Source: Tomocerus qinae (lineage: Eukaryota; Arthropoda; Collembola; Entomobryomorpha; Tomoceridae). Taken from it: a stretch of DNA of 64,000 bases. The position numbers and the translations under genes were made by a program. Positions 33,701 to 43,238 of this stretch are shown here, one piece after another (position 1 is the first letter of the stretch; every line of letters begins with the position of its first letter). The stretch covers positions 32,798,001-32,862,000 of the forward strand of contig CM034546.1 in assembly GCA_020055645.1 (NCBI GenBank). Reading direction: 5' to 3'. Below the pieces are notes generated by a model. It was given only the letters and a program-made list of their open reading frames with translations. It searched no databases and had not been told where the DNA came from.

Positions 33701-34325
33701 TAGTAGATTATAATACTGTAAAAATGTCTTACTTTTGAAATACGGATGTTTATTTATCATATCGTAAGAATATCAATATTATCAAATTTATATAATTATG
33801 GCATTTAAATAAAATAAAAACGACCTTACCTGCTGAGCATGCTATGGTGCATATAATAGAATAATTCCCCGCTTCTGTCCGGGGTTGAGATATCTCCATT
33901 TGGATATTCTTGATGCCAATATTGATGATGGGAGTTCACCATTAAATCTTCCCGAAAATACCACAACTTATTTTCAATTCCGTTCTCCCTGCCTGTTTCG
34001 TCATCCAAAACTATACATGTCTGCAATTCAAATATGAACAACAGTTATTCATAAATTCATGAAACAGTATCAACTGATGTCATTCTCCCATAGATTTTAG
34101 CTACTTTATAAGGTACCTTTTCATTGACAGATTTATGTGATTCTTCCCTGGCTTTCTGTATCAGCTTTGATGGCACAAACAAATCGGGTTTCAGTTCAAA
34201 AAGAGGAACAAAAGGACTGATACCGTCGTTTCGATTTAACAGCGATCCAATAACACTTTTAAGCCATAGGCTTAAATTCATCTCGTCTCGGTATTGTAAG
34301 GCGATGTCTAAGAGCTCCATCAAAT
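30514..34325 (-). CDS. Prophenoloxidase-like gene, seven internal exons
   Basis: Seven exons on the minus strand join in compatible phases to about 400 codons of a hemocyanin-superfamily protein most like arthropod prophenoloxidase. That enzyme is a type-3 copper oxidase that oxidises mono- and diphenols to quinones for melanisation and wound healing, stored as a zymogen in haemolymph cells. Exons (minus order): 34325-34066, 34020-33830, 32520-32367, 32169-32107, 31369-31205, 30969-30835, 30747-30514. All six copper-ligand histidines of the CuA and CuB sites are in place. The usual protein is about 680-700 residues; the first exon, which would carry the Phe blocking residue and the activation cleavage site, and the last ~170 residues are not found. 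Five introns are short (45 bp to 0.7 kb) and one is 1.3 kb. No stop interrupts the joined frame, so it may be functional with exons outside the recognised set, or a recently truncated copy. Confidence 0.85.
30835..30969 (-). CDS. Phenoloxidase exon F (CuB site, third ligand)
   Basis: The exon follows a CTCCACAG acceptor. It encodes FGVMADTTTAMRDVAFYRWH and DNIFTKHKDTFLPYQPR, the highly conserved GVM-D-TA-RDP-FYRWH block; the final histidine is the sixth copper ligand. The usual proline in RDP is valine here. It ends before GTATAG. Confidence 0.9.
31027..31183. mobile_element. hAT-type MITE in a phenoloxidase intron
   Basis: A 157-bp element with inverted ends CAGGGCCGCACCAGGGCATG (left) and CAGGGCCGCAGCCTTGGGCA (right, complement). 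The flanks ATTTGTAG (31019-31026) and ATTTTTAG (31184-31191) match at 7 of 8 bases, as expected for the 8-bp duplication made by hAT transposases. Subtracting it leaves an intron of about 70 bp between exons E and F. Confidence 0.8.
31205..31369 (-). CDS. Phenoloxidase exon E (CuB site, first two ligands)
   Basis: After a TTGTCTCAG acceptor the exon encodes KGIDFLAKSTEAL and YDFYGNFHNQGHGIIAQI, matching GID-L-G-x-x-E and the YG-LHN-x-GH box of prophenoloxidases. Both histidines of HNQGH are CuB ligands. The donor GTG/GTAATG at 31204 lies only 12 bp before the target duplication of a small hAT-type element inserted in the intron. Confidence 0.87.
31370..32106. other. Phenoloxidase intron (between exons D and E), no other feature
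   Basis: AT-rich sequence with a run of A/T near 31770-31830; no repeat pair or extra exon was recognised. An ORF in the opposite direction at 31315-31506 is not supported by any domain. Confidence 0.5.
32107..32169 (-). CDS. Phenoloxidase exon D (short, boundaries tentative)
   Basis: A 21-codon exon after a TTTTTAG acceptor encodes ITEHERTGQRLSEAAT, corresponding to the LERW-x-x-RI-x-x-AI segment between the copper sites. The ACG/GTCATG donor at 32107 was chosen because it keeps the phase with the next exon; a donor further on is possible. Confidence 0.55.
32367..32520 (-). CDS. Phenoloxidase exon C
   Basis: Flanked by a CCTTCCAG acceptor and a CAA/GTAACA donor, it encodes YHAERLSNGLPPVVPL and WINRPPNS. 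These match the AERLSNGL box and the W-x-x-RP segment that follow the CuA site in prophenoloxidases. The split arginine codon joins exon B (AG) to this exon (A). The 1.3-kb intron before it (32521-33829) shows no other recognisable feature. Confidence 0.85.
33830..34020 (-). CDS. Phenoloxidase exon B (CuA site)
   Basis: The exon follows a GAATTGCAG acceptor only 45 bp from the previous exon and ends at a strong CAG/GTAAGG donor. It encodes LWYFREDLMVNSHHQYWH and GELFYYMHHSML. The second histidine of HH, the histidine four residues later and the one in YYMHH correspond to the three CuA ligands. The usual HHxHWH box reads HHQYWH, so the non-ligand third histidine is replaced. Confidence 0.88.
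34066..34325 (-). CDS. Phenoloxidase exon A (hemocyanin N-domain)
   Basis: The exon starts after a CTACAG acceptor and ends before GTTTCA. It encodes MELLDIALQYRDEMNLSLW and later FELKPDLFVPSKLIQKA, matching the helical N-terminal domain of prophenoloxidases (RD-N-LF and P-D-F elements). It begins with two bases of a split codon, so an upstream exon must exist. None was found to 34924; that interval holds a small transposon and a dispersed repeat. Confidence 0.8.
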
Positions 34326-34529
34326 CTGTAGACTCTATTTGGATCATATAAATGAATTTCATTAAATATCTTTATTAATACAATAAAACATGATCAAGAT
34401 CATGGACAAGACAATTAATGTATTTTCAACATTGGTTAATTATTGTTTTGTATTAAAGCTTGAGTTCAGTCTTCAACACCAAATCTAACAAAAACAGGAC
34501 TTGCATGCATAATAATATAGTAAGTTTTA

Positions 34530-34611
34530 CAGGGTTGCGGTATCCGGATATAGAGGTGTGGACTTGGTTTTTATCCTCTGGAAAAAGTGATTTGGACAAA
34601 TCGCAACCATG
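34530..34611. mobile_element. 82-bp MITE related to the one at 47997-48246
   Basis: The left end CAGGGTTGCGGTATCCGGAT matches the complement of the right end of the element at 47997-48246. The right end CGCAACCATG is its degenerate partner. AGTTTTA flanks both sides, which suggests a target duplication. Inside, TTTATCCTCTGGAAAAAG resembles the TTATCC/GGATAA repeats of the larger copy. Confidence 0.6.
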
Positions 34612-34824
34612 AGTTTTACAACATGTAAAAATAATAAATATTGCTAGGCAACAGCATTGAAAAAACAATTTTGTAAAATACAAAATGAAATCCACCTTAG
34701 TGCATAGTGGTCTACCATAAGTATGAGTATATAAAGTTGACATTCCATAAACTATACAGCCTAGAGGAGAGCCAGCAAATCTTTTGGGTCAGTAGATGAA
34801 TACGTATTAATATTATTGTACTTA

Positions 34825-35150
34825 CTAGGCGTTCACAGGGCCCAGGCCCTGTTATAAATAAACCTAGTGTGAGTACCGGGGCAATATTGTTCAATGGTAT
34901 TTCAGATACATAGATTAATTCCAACCGACCTCTTCGCGGTTTCTAATTTGGTGGGCAAGAAATATTATAAAATTTGCTTTAGTATGACCTAGGGTCAACT
35001 TTTGTTTTTAAACTGAAATGTTGCTCGGGTTTACGGAACTCTCAACCACCGTTATACATACCGCTATTAGTGTACGATGGATCATTTTGAGCCCAGTTAG
35101 CCTTAATTGACCATGTAGCGCCAATCAGTCAATTAAAAAATTGAATTCTT
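34825..35150 (+). repeat. Dispersed repeat R1, copy 1
   Basis: CCCTGTTATAAATAAACCTAGTGTG, then CTTTAGTATGACCTAGGGT and CAGTTAGCCTTAAT, occur in the same order at 50645-51005. Divergence is high, so this is an old element of unknown class. No coding potential. Confidence 0.6.
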
Positions 35151-35621
35151 TGGTCCTATAAGAGAGCTCTAACTTTTATATGGAATGCTTCATCGAATTA
35201 TCCCATCAATATCCGAATTATTCTCAAAGAGTCTCAATCCTGCATTCAGCATTGCTAGCTGAGTCCGAGATGCTTGTAGTTAAGGGTATCTACCCTTTGA
35301 AGGTATTAATTAAAAGACTTATTTGAAAATTCAAACACTTAATAAGCCTTTTGCACAATTGGTGGCCGGTCACCAGTTGAATTGAAACTCAGTAGATGGA
35401 GTCAAAATATAGACGGATTTTTACGGCCCGAGTATCAACCCAACATATAGCAAGGCTCGCCAAGGTTAACTTTTGCCCCACCTCTGGGTGACAATTTTGA
35501 GCGAAAGTGATATTTAAACAGTTGTGGGAAAGGTCTATAGGAAAACCTCTACTGAACCCACCTAGTGTGTGGGTGGATGCAGTTTATTTGCCTCGATCGG
35601 ATAAAACAAAATAACACTTGG
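35151..35621. other. No gene or repeat recognised
   Basis: Ordinary AT-rich sequence between the R1 repeat and the next MITE; no long open frame. Confidence 0.5.
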
Positions 35622-36250
35622 TACACTCTAAAAAAAATTCAGCACAAGCAGTTGAGTAAACTGCTTTTTGATCAACCTTGGCTAAAATTTTGACAACTGT
35701 TGTTTAAATCTAACTCAATGAGTTGGAATGTGCAACTGTTGTATAATATTTTAGCAATGGATGAGTAATTTGCTGTTATCGTCAACGATTAAATATAATT
35801 TACTCAACCATTGCTGATTATTAAATCATTGTTGTATACATTTTAAGCAATGGTGCATTAAACTGTTGTTATCGTCAACGGTTAGATATAATTTACTCAA
35901 CCATTGCTAATTGATTAGTCAATGATCGGACTAATAATACTCAACATATTGAGCATTGCCCAGAAAGGAATAAGTAGAGGCTATTCCTTCTATGTAGACA
36001 ACAAGCAAATGTAGGAATGTGGTAATGTGCCTCGATAGTATAGTGCAGGAGCTAGGCTTCGGTACTCGCATCGGGTTATACTTTTTGCACATCTTTACTC
36101 TGCCATTGAGTAAAAACTTAGATCAAGAGTTGAGTAATACGTTTATACACCATTTTGAGTAAACTGAACTCAATATGTCAGTCGGCGCATTTTTAACTCG
36201 GTTGTTGAGTTCAGTTTACTCAAATTTGACTGAAAATTTCTTAGAGTGTA
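35622..36250. mobile_element. 629-bp non-autonomous DNA transposon with TACACTCTAA ends
   Basis: The left end TACACTCTAAAAAAAATTCA and the complement of the right end TACACTCTAAGAAATTTTCA form imperfect inverted repeats of about 24 bp. Inside is a direct repeat of about 92 bp (35739-35830 and 35831-35925, with TTATCGTCAACGRTTARATA and ACTCAACCATTGCT), plus many GTTGAGT/ACTCAAC words. There is no transposase. The ends carry TA, which fits a TA target duplication, but the superfamily is uncertain. Confidence 0.7.
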
Positions 36251-36310
36251 GCGTAAATATAAGTTGTAGATAAACATCTCATCCAATCTATACCTATACT
36301 CCCTTTGGAG

Positions 36311-36351
36311 AGACCTAACCTAATTAAAACAAAAACATTGATAGGTTAGGA
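36311..36351 (+). repeat. Short dispersed repeat with CCTAA units, copy 2
   Basis: GACCTAACCTAATTAAAACA and AACATTGATAGGTTAGG match 29563-29603 with small changes. Here the surrounding sequence is unrelated, so the unit moved independently of the gag fragment. Confidence 0.5.
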
Positions 36352-36730
36352 TTTACCCTCTGGTTTACCCGAGCCGCAGGATGCATAATGATGAGTCAGA
36401 GTGACGTAATTTTATACCCTAAGTCAAAAATATGTCATTTTGTCATATTATATTACATTTTAGGCTCCCCTTAAATCCTCTGTATTCGAAAGACAATGAA
36501 TCAATATGCTGCATTACAATGGACCTCCCACGTTCATTTGCTCGACTCGAAGTATGAGCTGAAGGTAAGCCTTTTGCATTGCTTACCCATTTGCAAATTG
36601 AAAAAAAATATTGTTTCAATTTCCAATGTGAATGGCCAAATTTTAAAATTTCCCGCATGTAAAATAATGGGAACTGAAAGCAGGAAAAATTATGCATACA
36701 GAATGCATGCACTACTGTACTGTGTATTGT

Positions 36731-37148
36731 AACCCAGCCACGTTGGCTTGGTGGAGTACTCGGTCGTCTGACTAATCAGTGTGTGGTTCCACCGCCAGTT
36801 CGATTCTTTGGCTGGGTGAAATGGCCGAGGGCTGTTTAAAGGCGAGTGTTTGAGTTGTTAATGTGGAATTAAGACAAAGGTTAAGCACGAACCCGCAATT
36901 ACAAGGGCCATCACATGGATACCTCGCTGATAGCTCGAGAGTAGCTTGGATAACCTGTATTTGTTGGGCTAGTAGACTTCCGATAACAGTCTCACAACAG
37001 TGACTCGTAAATGACAGCCTAAGGCTTCTCGGGTATTAATTAACAACAATACCAGTGTTGAGGGAGTTGGCAATAGGCCTGTAATGAGGCCTGCGCCCAG
37101 TACTATCACTTTGTAGTGAGGCAGTACACCCCATATAACATACATACA
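36731..37148 (+). mobile_element. tRNA-derived SINE with perfect 13-bp target duplication
   Basis: The 5' part has a pol III A box (TGGCTTGGTGG, 36744-36754) and B box (AGTTCGATTCT, 36797-36807) at tRNA spacing, so the head derives from a tRNA gene. A unique body of about 300 bp follows and the 3' end is a short ACAT repeat. TACTGTGTATTGT flanks it exactly at 36718-36730 and 37149-37161, the product of target-primed insertion by a LINE partner. Sharp ends suggest a young insertion. It encodes no protein. Confidence 0.88.
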
Positions 37149-37288
37149 TACTGTGTATTGTGTTATGAAATATTTTGTGCTTTGTTGTAAGCCATAGGAG
37201 ACTACACTGATCGCACAGTATATAATTTAGATGCGCAAGGGCATGAAATTTTTTTGGTTCGGACGTGTTGGGAATTGCCTCATTATGA

Positions 37289-37773
37289 GTGTTATTGTGT
37301 GCTCGGCTGCGTTTCAGAATTGCGGAAAATCAACACACAGAAGTACAAACATACAAACGGAATTGTCACGTGATTGACTTTTGCCGTTTATCTAATAGTA
37401 GTGATTGTGGAAACTGGCAATACAACATTCATTCGATTATTGTTGTGTTCTCTTGTGTTAGCTATACATGAAAAGCTTGTCAACTTAGATTCCAAGCTCC
37501 AGCCATTCCACAACAGCTACAGAGTCGAAAAAGATCTCGTTGAAAAGCTAAAGAAGTAACTTGGTTAGTAAAGGTCCACAAATTAAAAAATTTAATTACA
37601 TCAACCACGTATCACCTCTAATGGGGAATCAGGGTACAGATATAAAATACAGCGGAACGTCACGAACCATGTTATCATCCGACATTTCCAAAGAGCTCTT
37701 ATTTGACTCAGTAGCTGTTATAGTTCAGGCTGTGGACGGTCACAGAAGATCAAAGATGAATACTTATAATTGA
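37289..37773 (+). other. Unclassified open stretches
   Basis: Three short overlapping or adjacent open frames (37289-37471, 37374-37559 and 37561-37773) end in a relatively GC-rich stretch followed by AATAAA at 37777. The last frame reads as a serine-rich, basic peptide. I recognise no domain, and no splice pattern is convincing. It could be the tail of a decayed transposon or a non-coding transcript. Confidence 0.2.
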
Positions 37774-37789
37774 ACTAAATAAAATTATG

Positions 37790-39556
37790 AATTTTAGGAA
37801 ATGAGATGGCATTAGAAGTAGTAGTGTGTAGGTGTTGGGCTAGCTAGGCTTCCATGTTCATTGTGCATTGCATTGTACATCTACAGATGCACCACCAGCA
37901 GCTAGAGCTAATGCCCTTACTTGCTACATTCATTCATGGTATTCCTGGGTCTTGGACGCGACTAATGAATTCGAACCGCCACGGTGCATATCTGGTTTTT
38001 ATGAGAGTTTAGCCTGTTTATCCCATGGTGTAAAATCTTAACTCTAAGATTGACGATAAAAATATAAAAATATCTGAACTTCTGATATGCATTTTGCATA
38101 TCAAAAAATAATTTCAGATAATAATACTTTTCCTAGCTTGCTGCATTTTATAATGTTGGTATTCATAGCATTTCTGAATTCACCACCAGTGGTTTTAAAT
38201 AATATATATTTACATGGGTGTACAAGTATTCCATTTTAGCCGGCTAAAATGATTTTGGCCAGCCATCCGGGTAAAATGACCAAAAATAATGTTTTTTTTA
38301 ATTTCCCACCAAATCAAAGGTAATATTTTCAGTTCTCTTAGCCCCATTTGGCAATTTTTAGCCAGAAATAAGTATTTTGGGCCATTGGTTGTATTAAATA
38401 AAGTTTAAAATTCTTAATAATAGTTAATAAAAGTAATTAGATATCCGGTCTACTCATATCACCAAGTCGCCATCCGACCATACTAATGTATGATCTATTT
38501 TTTACTTTACTTAAGTAACTCTGTTGGTTACTATGATAATGTCAATTAAATTCCGCTAATGAAACTAGCTGTGGCTTGGCTTTAGCATTAATTGCTAAGA
38601 AGTAAGTATATGCTATAGGAAATTTGTACTGAAAGTACATCTATGCAAAATGCTTAGAATGTATGTATTTTCAAAAACCAAAAATCTGATTTCTAAGCCA
38701 AGTTACTGTCAAATGTACTTTCATATAATTATGATTGATTTAAATCAGGTTATTCGTTAAATATTAAAATTTTGGTTTTAAAAATACTAGTTAATATTCC
38801 AGGCATTTGGCATCTGTAATAATTTCCTGCAACATGCACATCGAAACCTACAATGAAATACAAAACATTGCCATGTTTCTCACATTACGTTTTACTAAGT
38901 TGTGGTTCCATACCCATAAGAAAGTGTTTGAATTCCATTATAGTTGCTCTGTTATATGGATCCATATCGAAGAAAAATATTTCTGGAGTACAAGTACTGA
39001 AATTGTAATTTTTAATTTCATTGGTCTTCCTATCTGACTGTCGGTTGCCGCCATCAGATGAGTTTAAATATTTCACAGACTTGTCAAAAATTCGTAAAAA
39101 TGCTTTCTGTTTTTCCATATTCATATCTAAATGATATAAAATTATGTGAACATCACAACTGATTTATACTTTCATTTAATATTTCATTCATATAAACAAT
39201 GGTGACGTACTTACTTTTACTCTTAATTTTGTTAGCAGTTGGATAGAATGTCCGCGTTTTTTCATTGTTAAAGTGAATTTCTGCAGGGCAAGAAATACAA
39301 AATGGGTGTTGAATTAAATATAGAATTTTCGATTTTTTACGCTATTCGGAGAATTCATCAACGTCATTATTGTTAATATGACATCTGCAGTTTTGTAAAC
39401 TACTGAAATTATCATAAACTTGCACATACACTTTCGTATACCTTTGGGTAAGGTGGGAAATGCAATTTTATATACATGAGATAGCAAACACGTATTTAGG
39501 AAGTTGACCAATGGGGGAGGCACCACAATATAATGGTAATAGTAATAATAAGACAT
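37790..39556. other. No gene recognised
   Basis: AT-rich sequence with an unclassified minus-strand frame at 38885-39124 (about 79 codons, no domain seen). No tandem repeats or clear inverted ends were noticed. Confidence 0.4.
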
Positions 39557-39564
39557 ATTCCCTC

Positions 39565-40575
39565 TAGGGAATCCAAACCCGGTTTTGTGCCGGTTTTAAA
39601 ACCGGTGAAAAACCGGAATTTTCAAAACCGGAAACCGGTTTTCACTTTCTGAAAACCGGTGTTGATGGAAGATATTTAACTGTATCTTATATGCAGTTAA
39701 AATAGCAAAATAGCCTAAAAATTCGAAAAACCGAAATCGAGAAACAATTATAAAGTCACTAATTATATTATATAATCCTAAATGTTTGGATGCGTGTAAT
39801 TATGTAGACTCCAGTAAAGTAAAACACAATACACTAGTATTTACAATAACAGTAAAGCAATAGAAGGGCAATCACCAGTTCCGTTTAGAGTTTTTGGTTT
39901 AGAGTAACGCAAACGCAATATAAAAATGTCAGTAAAAACGTTCTACCTTCGATATATTTTTTGAAATAAAATAAATTTTTTACGTAGATGCAATCATTTT
40001 AAACCAATTTTCTCTAATTTTCAAAAATTTTGAAAGCATAAAAATATGAGAAAAATTGATCCAATGACGCTGTATTCTATCTATGATGAGATATTCTATG
40101 ATTGCATTACGTTTGAGAATTATCAAAAACTGGATATGAGTTGGAAAAATATACCACACAGATTTAAGTTCAAACTCTCAGAACGTTTTTGGAGTGGCCA
40201 ATAATTTTAGTACATAAATTTACAACCTTTTTGATTATTTCTCAGGAGAATGACTCGATAGAATTGGTTCTGTAGCAGGGACCCCTGCAATTGCAATACA
40301 TTTGGTACTATCAGCACCCTTTAAACGTTAATACTAAAACTACCTTTGAGATTTATATCTCATTTAAAAATTAAAATAAAATTTTAAAAAGTTAAAATTC
40401 CACTTCATGAAATTGTGTTCTGTCTGTCTTTATCTGCAAACACATTAATTTGGTACTATTGTCATTGAATTTTAAAAAACAAATTTTCGGTTTTTAAAAC
40501 CGGTGAAAAACCGGTTTTAAAAGTTCAAAACCCGAAAACCGGTTTTGAAATTTGGGTCCGGTTTTGGATTCCCTA
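39565..40575. mobile_element. 1,011-bp non-autonomous hAT element with perfect 8-bp duplication
   Basis: The ends are inverted: TAGGGAATCCAAACCCGGTT at the left and, in complement, TAGGGAATCCAAAACCGGAC at the right. ATTCCCTC flanks the element exactly at 39557-39564 and 40576-40583, the 8-bp target duplication typical of hAT. Both subterminal regions are packed with AACCGGTTTT words (39590-39660 and 40490-40560). The interior is AT-rich and has no transposase frame. Confidence 0.9.
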
Positions 40576-40583
40576 ATTCCCTC

Positions 40584-41470
40584 GCAGGCATACGTATCTA
40601 GAAAGTTCAAGGGGAGTGCAACCAAAAATAATGACAAAAATAAGACTTATTTGCGCGAGGCACTATGCAATTTTTGGCCTTTATTGAGAAAACACTCCAT
40701 TTCTCTAACTAAGTTGAGCGCGGTGACCCCTCCGCCCCACCCACTAATTGATATGTGGTTGTGAGGTAACATTATATAATCGTAGTGGTACTAATGTTTT
40801 CATGTCATGGTCTATCGTAATCCGTGGATTATGCACCGTTCCATACAAGTTTCCAAGATGGACTAGTTGCTTGGCTTCTGAGAAGCTCTGATCGATGAAC
40901 TTTGATTTTCCCGTGTTGCATTTGAAGTACCAATTATATACGAAACCCAACCCACACTCCAGCTAGGCAGTGAGCAGTTAGATAGTAGAGCAAAGAATGT
41001 GAGAAGAATTTTCCAGAATCAATTCAATACAACTATTTAAAACGGGCTCTAATTCCAATAAAAAATGGTAAAGAACGGTACATAATCCAAAGTAGAGGGC
41101 GTTCAAAATGTGTTATGTGATTGGTTCTACATTATTACATTATATGCTTAATATTACTTATATATTGTCAAAAACATTCTTAAATATTGCAAAATCTTGA
41201 CTGACTTATATACTTTTATGCATTATTTACTATATGTGTCTACTTCCTGCGCAAATATAGTTTTGACCTAAATGGCCAATTTTTGGCCTAAATGGGTTTT
41301 CAGAGTTTCTAGTATGGCTTAAATTCATTTTGCTCTTTGGCCTAATTGGAATGGCCTAAATCGGCGTACAATGTTTGTATAGTTCCTATTGCATTTTTTA
41401 AGGAACAACCTGAGATTATTTAAATTTATTGACTGCATTGCTACAGAAAAAATAATTTATATTATTGTCG
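40584..41470. other. No gene recognised; short GGCCTAAATGG repeats
   Basis: Only short open frames. Between 41265 and 41365 the word TGGCCTAAAT or a close variant is repeated several times, which may mark a decayed small transposon. Confidence 0.4.
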
Positions 41471-41725
41471 AAGGAAAAGTAAATAGAGCCCTGGGAGCCC
41501 GAATTTCCATAAGCGAATTTTGAAAGGTTTTCAGAAAAACACAAAATTTTATTGGCAAATGTCTTGGCAACTACCTCTATTATCCTAGACAACCGCAAAT
41601 GTCACTGTTGAATACTGTTTATTTCCATGTTTATTTCGCATAAAACAACTTCAAAAATGATAACAATGAAATTCGCGTGCCAAATAACTTACAAAGAAAT
41701 CCCAGGGCTCTATTTACTTTTCCTT
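41471..41725. mobile_element. 255-bp MITE with perfect 26-bp inverted ends
   Basis: AAGGAAAAGTAAATAGAGCC (41471-41490, continuing to 41496) is the exact reverse complement of 41700-41725. The interior has no transposase; a minus-strand frame at 41416-41598 crosses the left end and is not a gene. The target duplication is not clear, so the superfamily is unknown. Confidence 0.75.
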
Positions 41726-41869
41726 TTACAGTAATTAGTAATGGTAACTGTCAATGAAACCTTAGCACTATAATAGAGATTTATGGCCTAATATTGTCGG
41801 TAAAAAACAGATATCATTATAATAGACTTATGTGTAATACACAGGTATATAAGTTTAGGTAAGGCACAG

Positions 41870-42150
41870 TAGCAAATGTCCAAAGCGTTCCACTGGAAGC
41901 TGAGGTTAAGCCACGTTGCCTGCTGAGCAATGTTTGGATGGGTGACGAGTATGCGACTTGTAGCTAGCTTATACCAATTAGCTTGATTACAGACTGTTTA
42001 AGTCTAACATCTAAAACAACTCAGTCCCTTGCCTAAAAATCCTAGCGCTGCAATAACATCGCATCTAGGTGAAAAACTCCAAGAAGTACCCTATTCGGCT
42101 CGGTGCAAGTACGGAATAGGTAAATTACTTGGGACTCTGCGTTGGGAGAC
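41870..42150 (+). mobile_element. 5S rRNA-derived SINE (SINE3-like)
   Basis: Positions 41896-41950 resemble the internal promoter of a 5S rRNA gene: GAAGCTGAGGTTAAGCCACG (A-box region) and TTTGGATGGGTGACGAG (C-box region) at the expected spacing. The rest of a 5S gene is absent and an unrelated body follows to about 42150. That makes a 5S-headed SINE more likely than a 5S gene. Ends were not fixed by a target duplication. Confidence 0.6.
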
Positions 42151-42202
42151 CAGTTATAGGTAACTATATCTGAAACACTTGAGTATAAAGCCATGATTAT
42201 GA

Positions 42203-43238
42203 TTAAGTTCCAATACACGTTTGTTGCCTAATAACTCAAAAACTAGAGCAGATAGAGAAATGGGTGTACTACCATTGGAAAGAGGCTGAACTAACTTTAA
42301 AGATACAAAAAGTACGATATGAAAAGTTATTATTTGGAAGTAATTAATAGTCAAAAAATAATGATGAACTAAAATTTAATTTATACATGGGAAACTATAG
42401 GAAACAAATACCTACTCGATATTTTTTAATTTTTGTAAGTTGTAAAGAGTATTTCATGTGCAAAAACTACCGGGAAGTAATTTGTCGTGTCAAGAAGCGA
42501 TTTTCGAACATATTACCCAGTACACTTTATTCCTTCAATTAACAGTTCCATTGAGATTAAAGTTGCACTCATCACTCCCACACTATGTCTTCCAATAAAT
42601 CGGATTTTCAGCAAGACGTGATAAGAACTCGTCACAGAATTCACTCGGATGACGAGATCTCCTTCGTCTGGGATTAGTTCCTGGACTTTAGTAGGAAAGT
42701 AACAACGATACAGAGTTTTCCTTAATGATTTTTGGATATTAAGCCAGCTTATTCCTGAATTTTTAGAAATGTCTCCGATTGACCGTTTTGGCTTACAAAG
42801 TACCGACTTTTCAATTCTTATTTCATTTTCTTTTGTGAGGACAATAATTGGGCGGCCAGCTCGCGGTCGGTCTTCTACCGCATTTCCAGTTTCTTCAAAC
42901 TTTTTAACTACACATTTAATAATAGCGTGATGTGAGGGTAATATGGTTAAAAAACGCTTCTTGACACGACAAATCACTTCCAGGTAGTTTTTACACATGA
43001 AATACTCATTACAACTTACAAAAGTTAATAAATGTCGAGTATGTTTTCCCTATGGTCTCCCATGTATAAATTAAATTTTAGTTCATCATTATTTTTTGAC
43101 TATAATTTACTTTCAAATAATTACTTGTTATATACCAATCTTTAAGTTAGTTCAGTGTCTTTCTAATGGTAGTACACCCATTTCTCTATCTGCTCTAGTT
43201 TTTGAGTTATTAGCCGACAAACGTGTATTGGAACTTAC
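42203..43238. mobile_element. Mariner-type transposon with about 300-bp inverted repeats
   Basis: The sequence from 42203 to about 42515 is the inverted copy of about 42940 to 43238 (for example outer ACACGTTTGTTGCCTAATAA and inner AGTATTTCATGTGCAAAAAC with their complements on the right). Between and partly within the repeats lies a decayed transposase on the minus strand. A third copy of the outer 230 bp is at 19388-19620, so the element was mobile here. TA target sites were not confirmed at the edges. Confidence 0.8.
42513..42998 (-). pseudogene. DUF4817/mariner-like transposase relic
   Basis: A 161-codon frame carries the helix-turn-helix DNA-binding region of IS630/Tc1/mariner transposases of the DUF4817 type: VVKKFEETGNAVEDRPRAGR, KPKRSIGDISKNSGIS and LRKTLYRCYFPTKVQEL. 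After position 42620 or so the family similarity continues in another frame (SDECNFNLNGTVN), which includes the first catalytic aspartate. Later catalytic residues are missing, and the protein is about half the family's usual length. The transposase cuts and pastes its own element by binding the inverted ends. This copy is dead. Confidence 0.75.

Noticed and set aside
36731-36815. Functional tRNA gene
   Set aside because: A and B boxes are present but the acceptor stem does not pair well and the unit is the head of a 418-bp SINE with its own target duplication.
41896-41950. Functional 5S rRNA gene
   Set aside because: Only the internal promoter region is recognisable; the 5' and 3' parts of a 120-nt 5S RNA are not.
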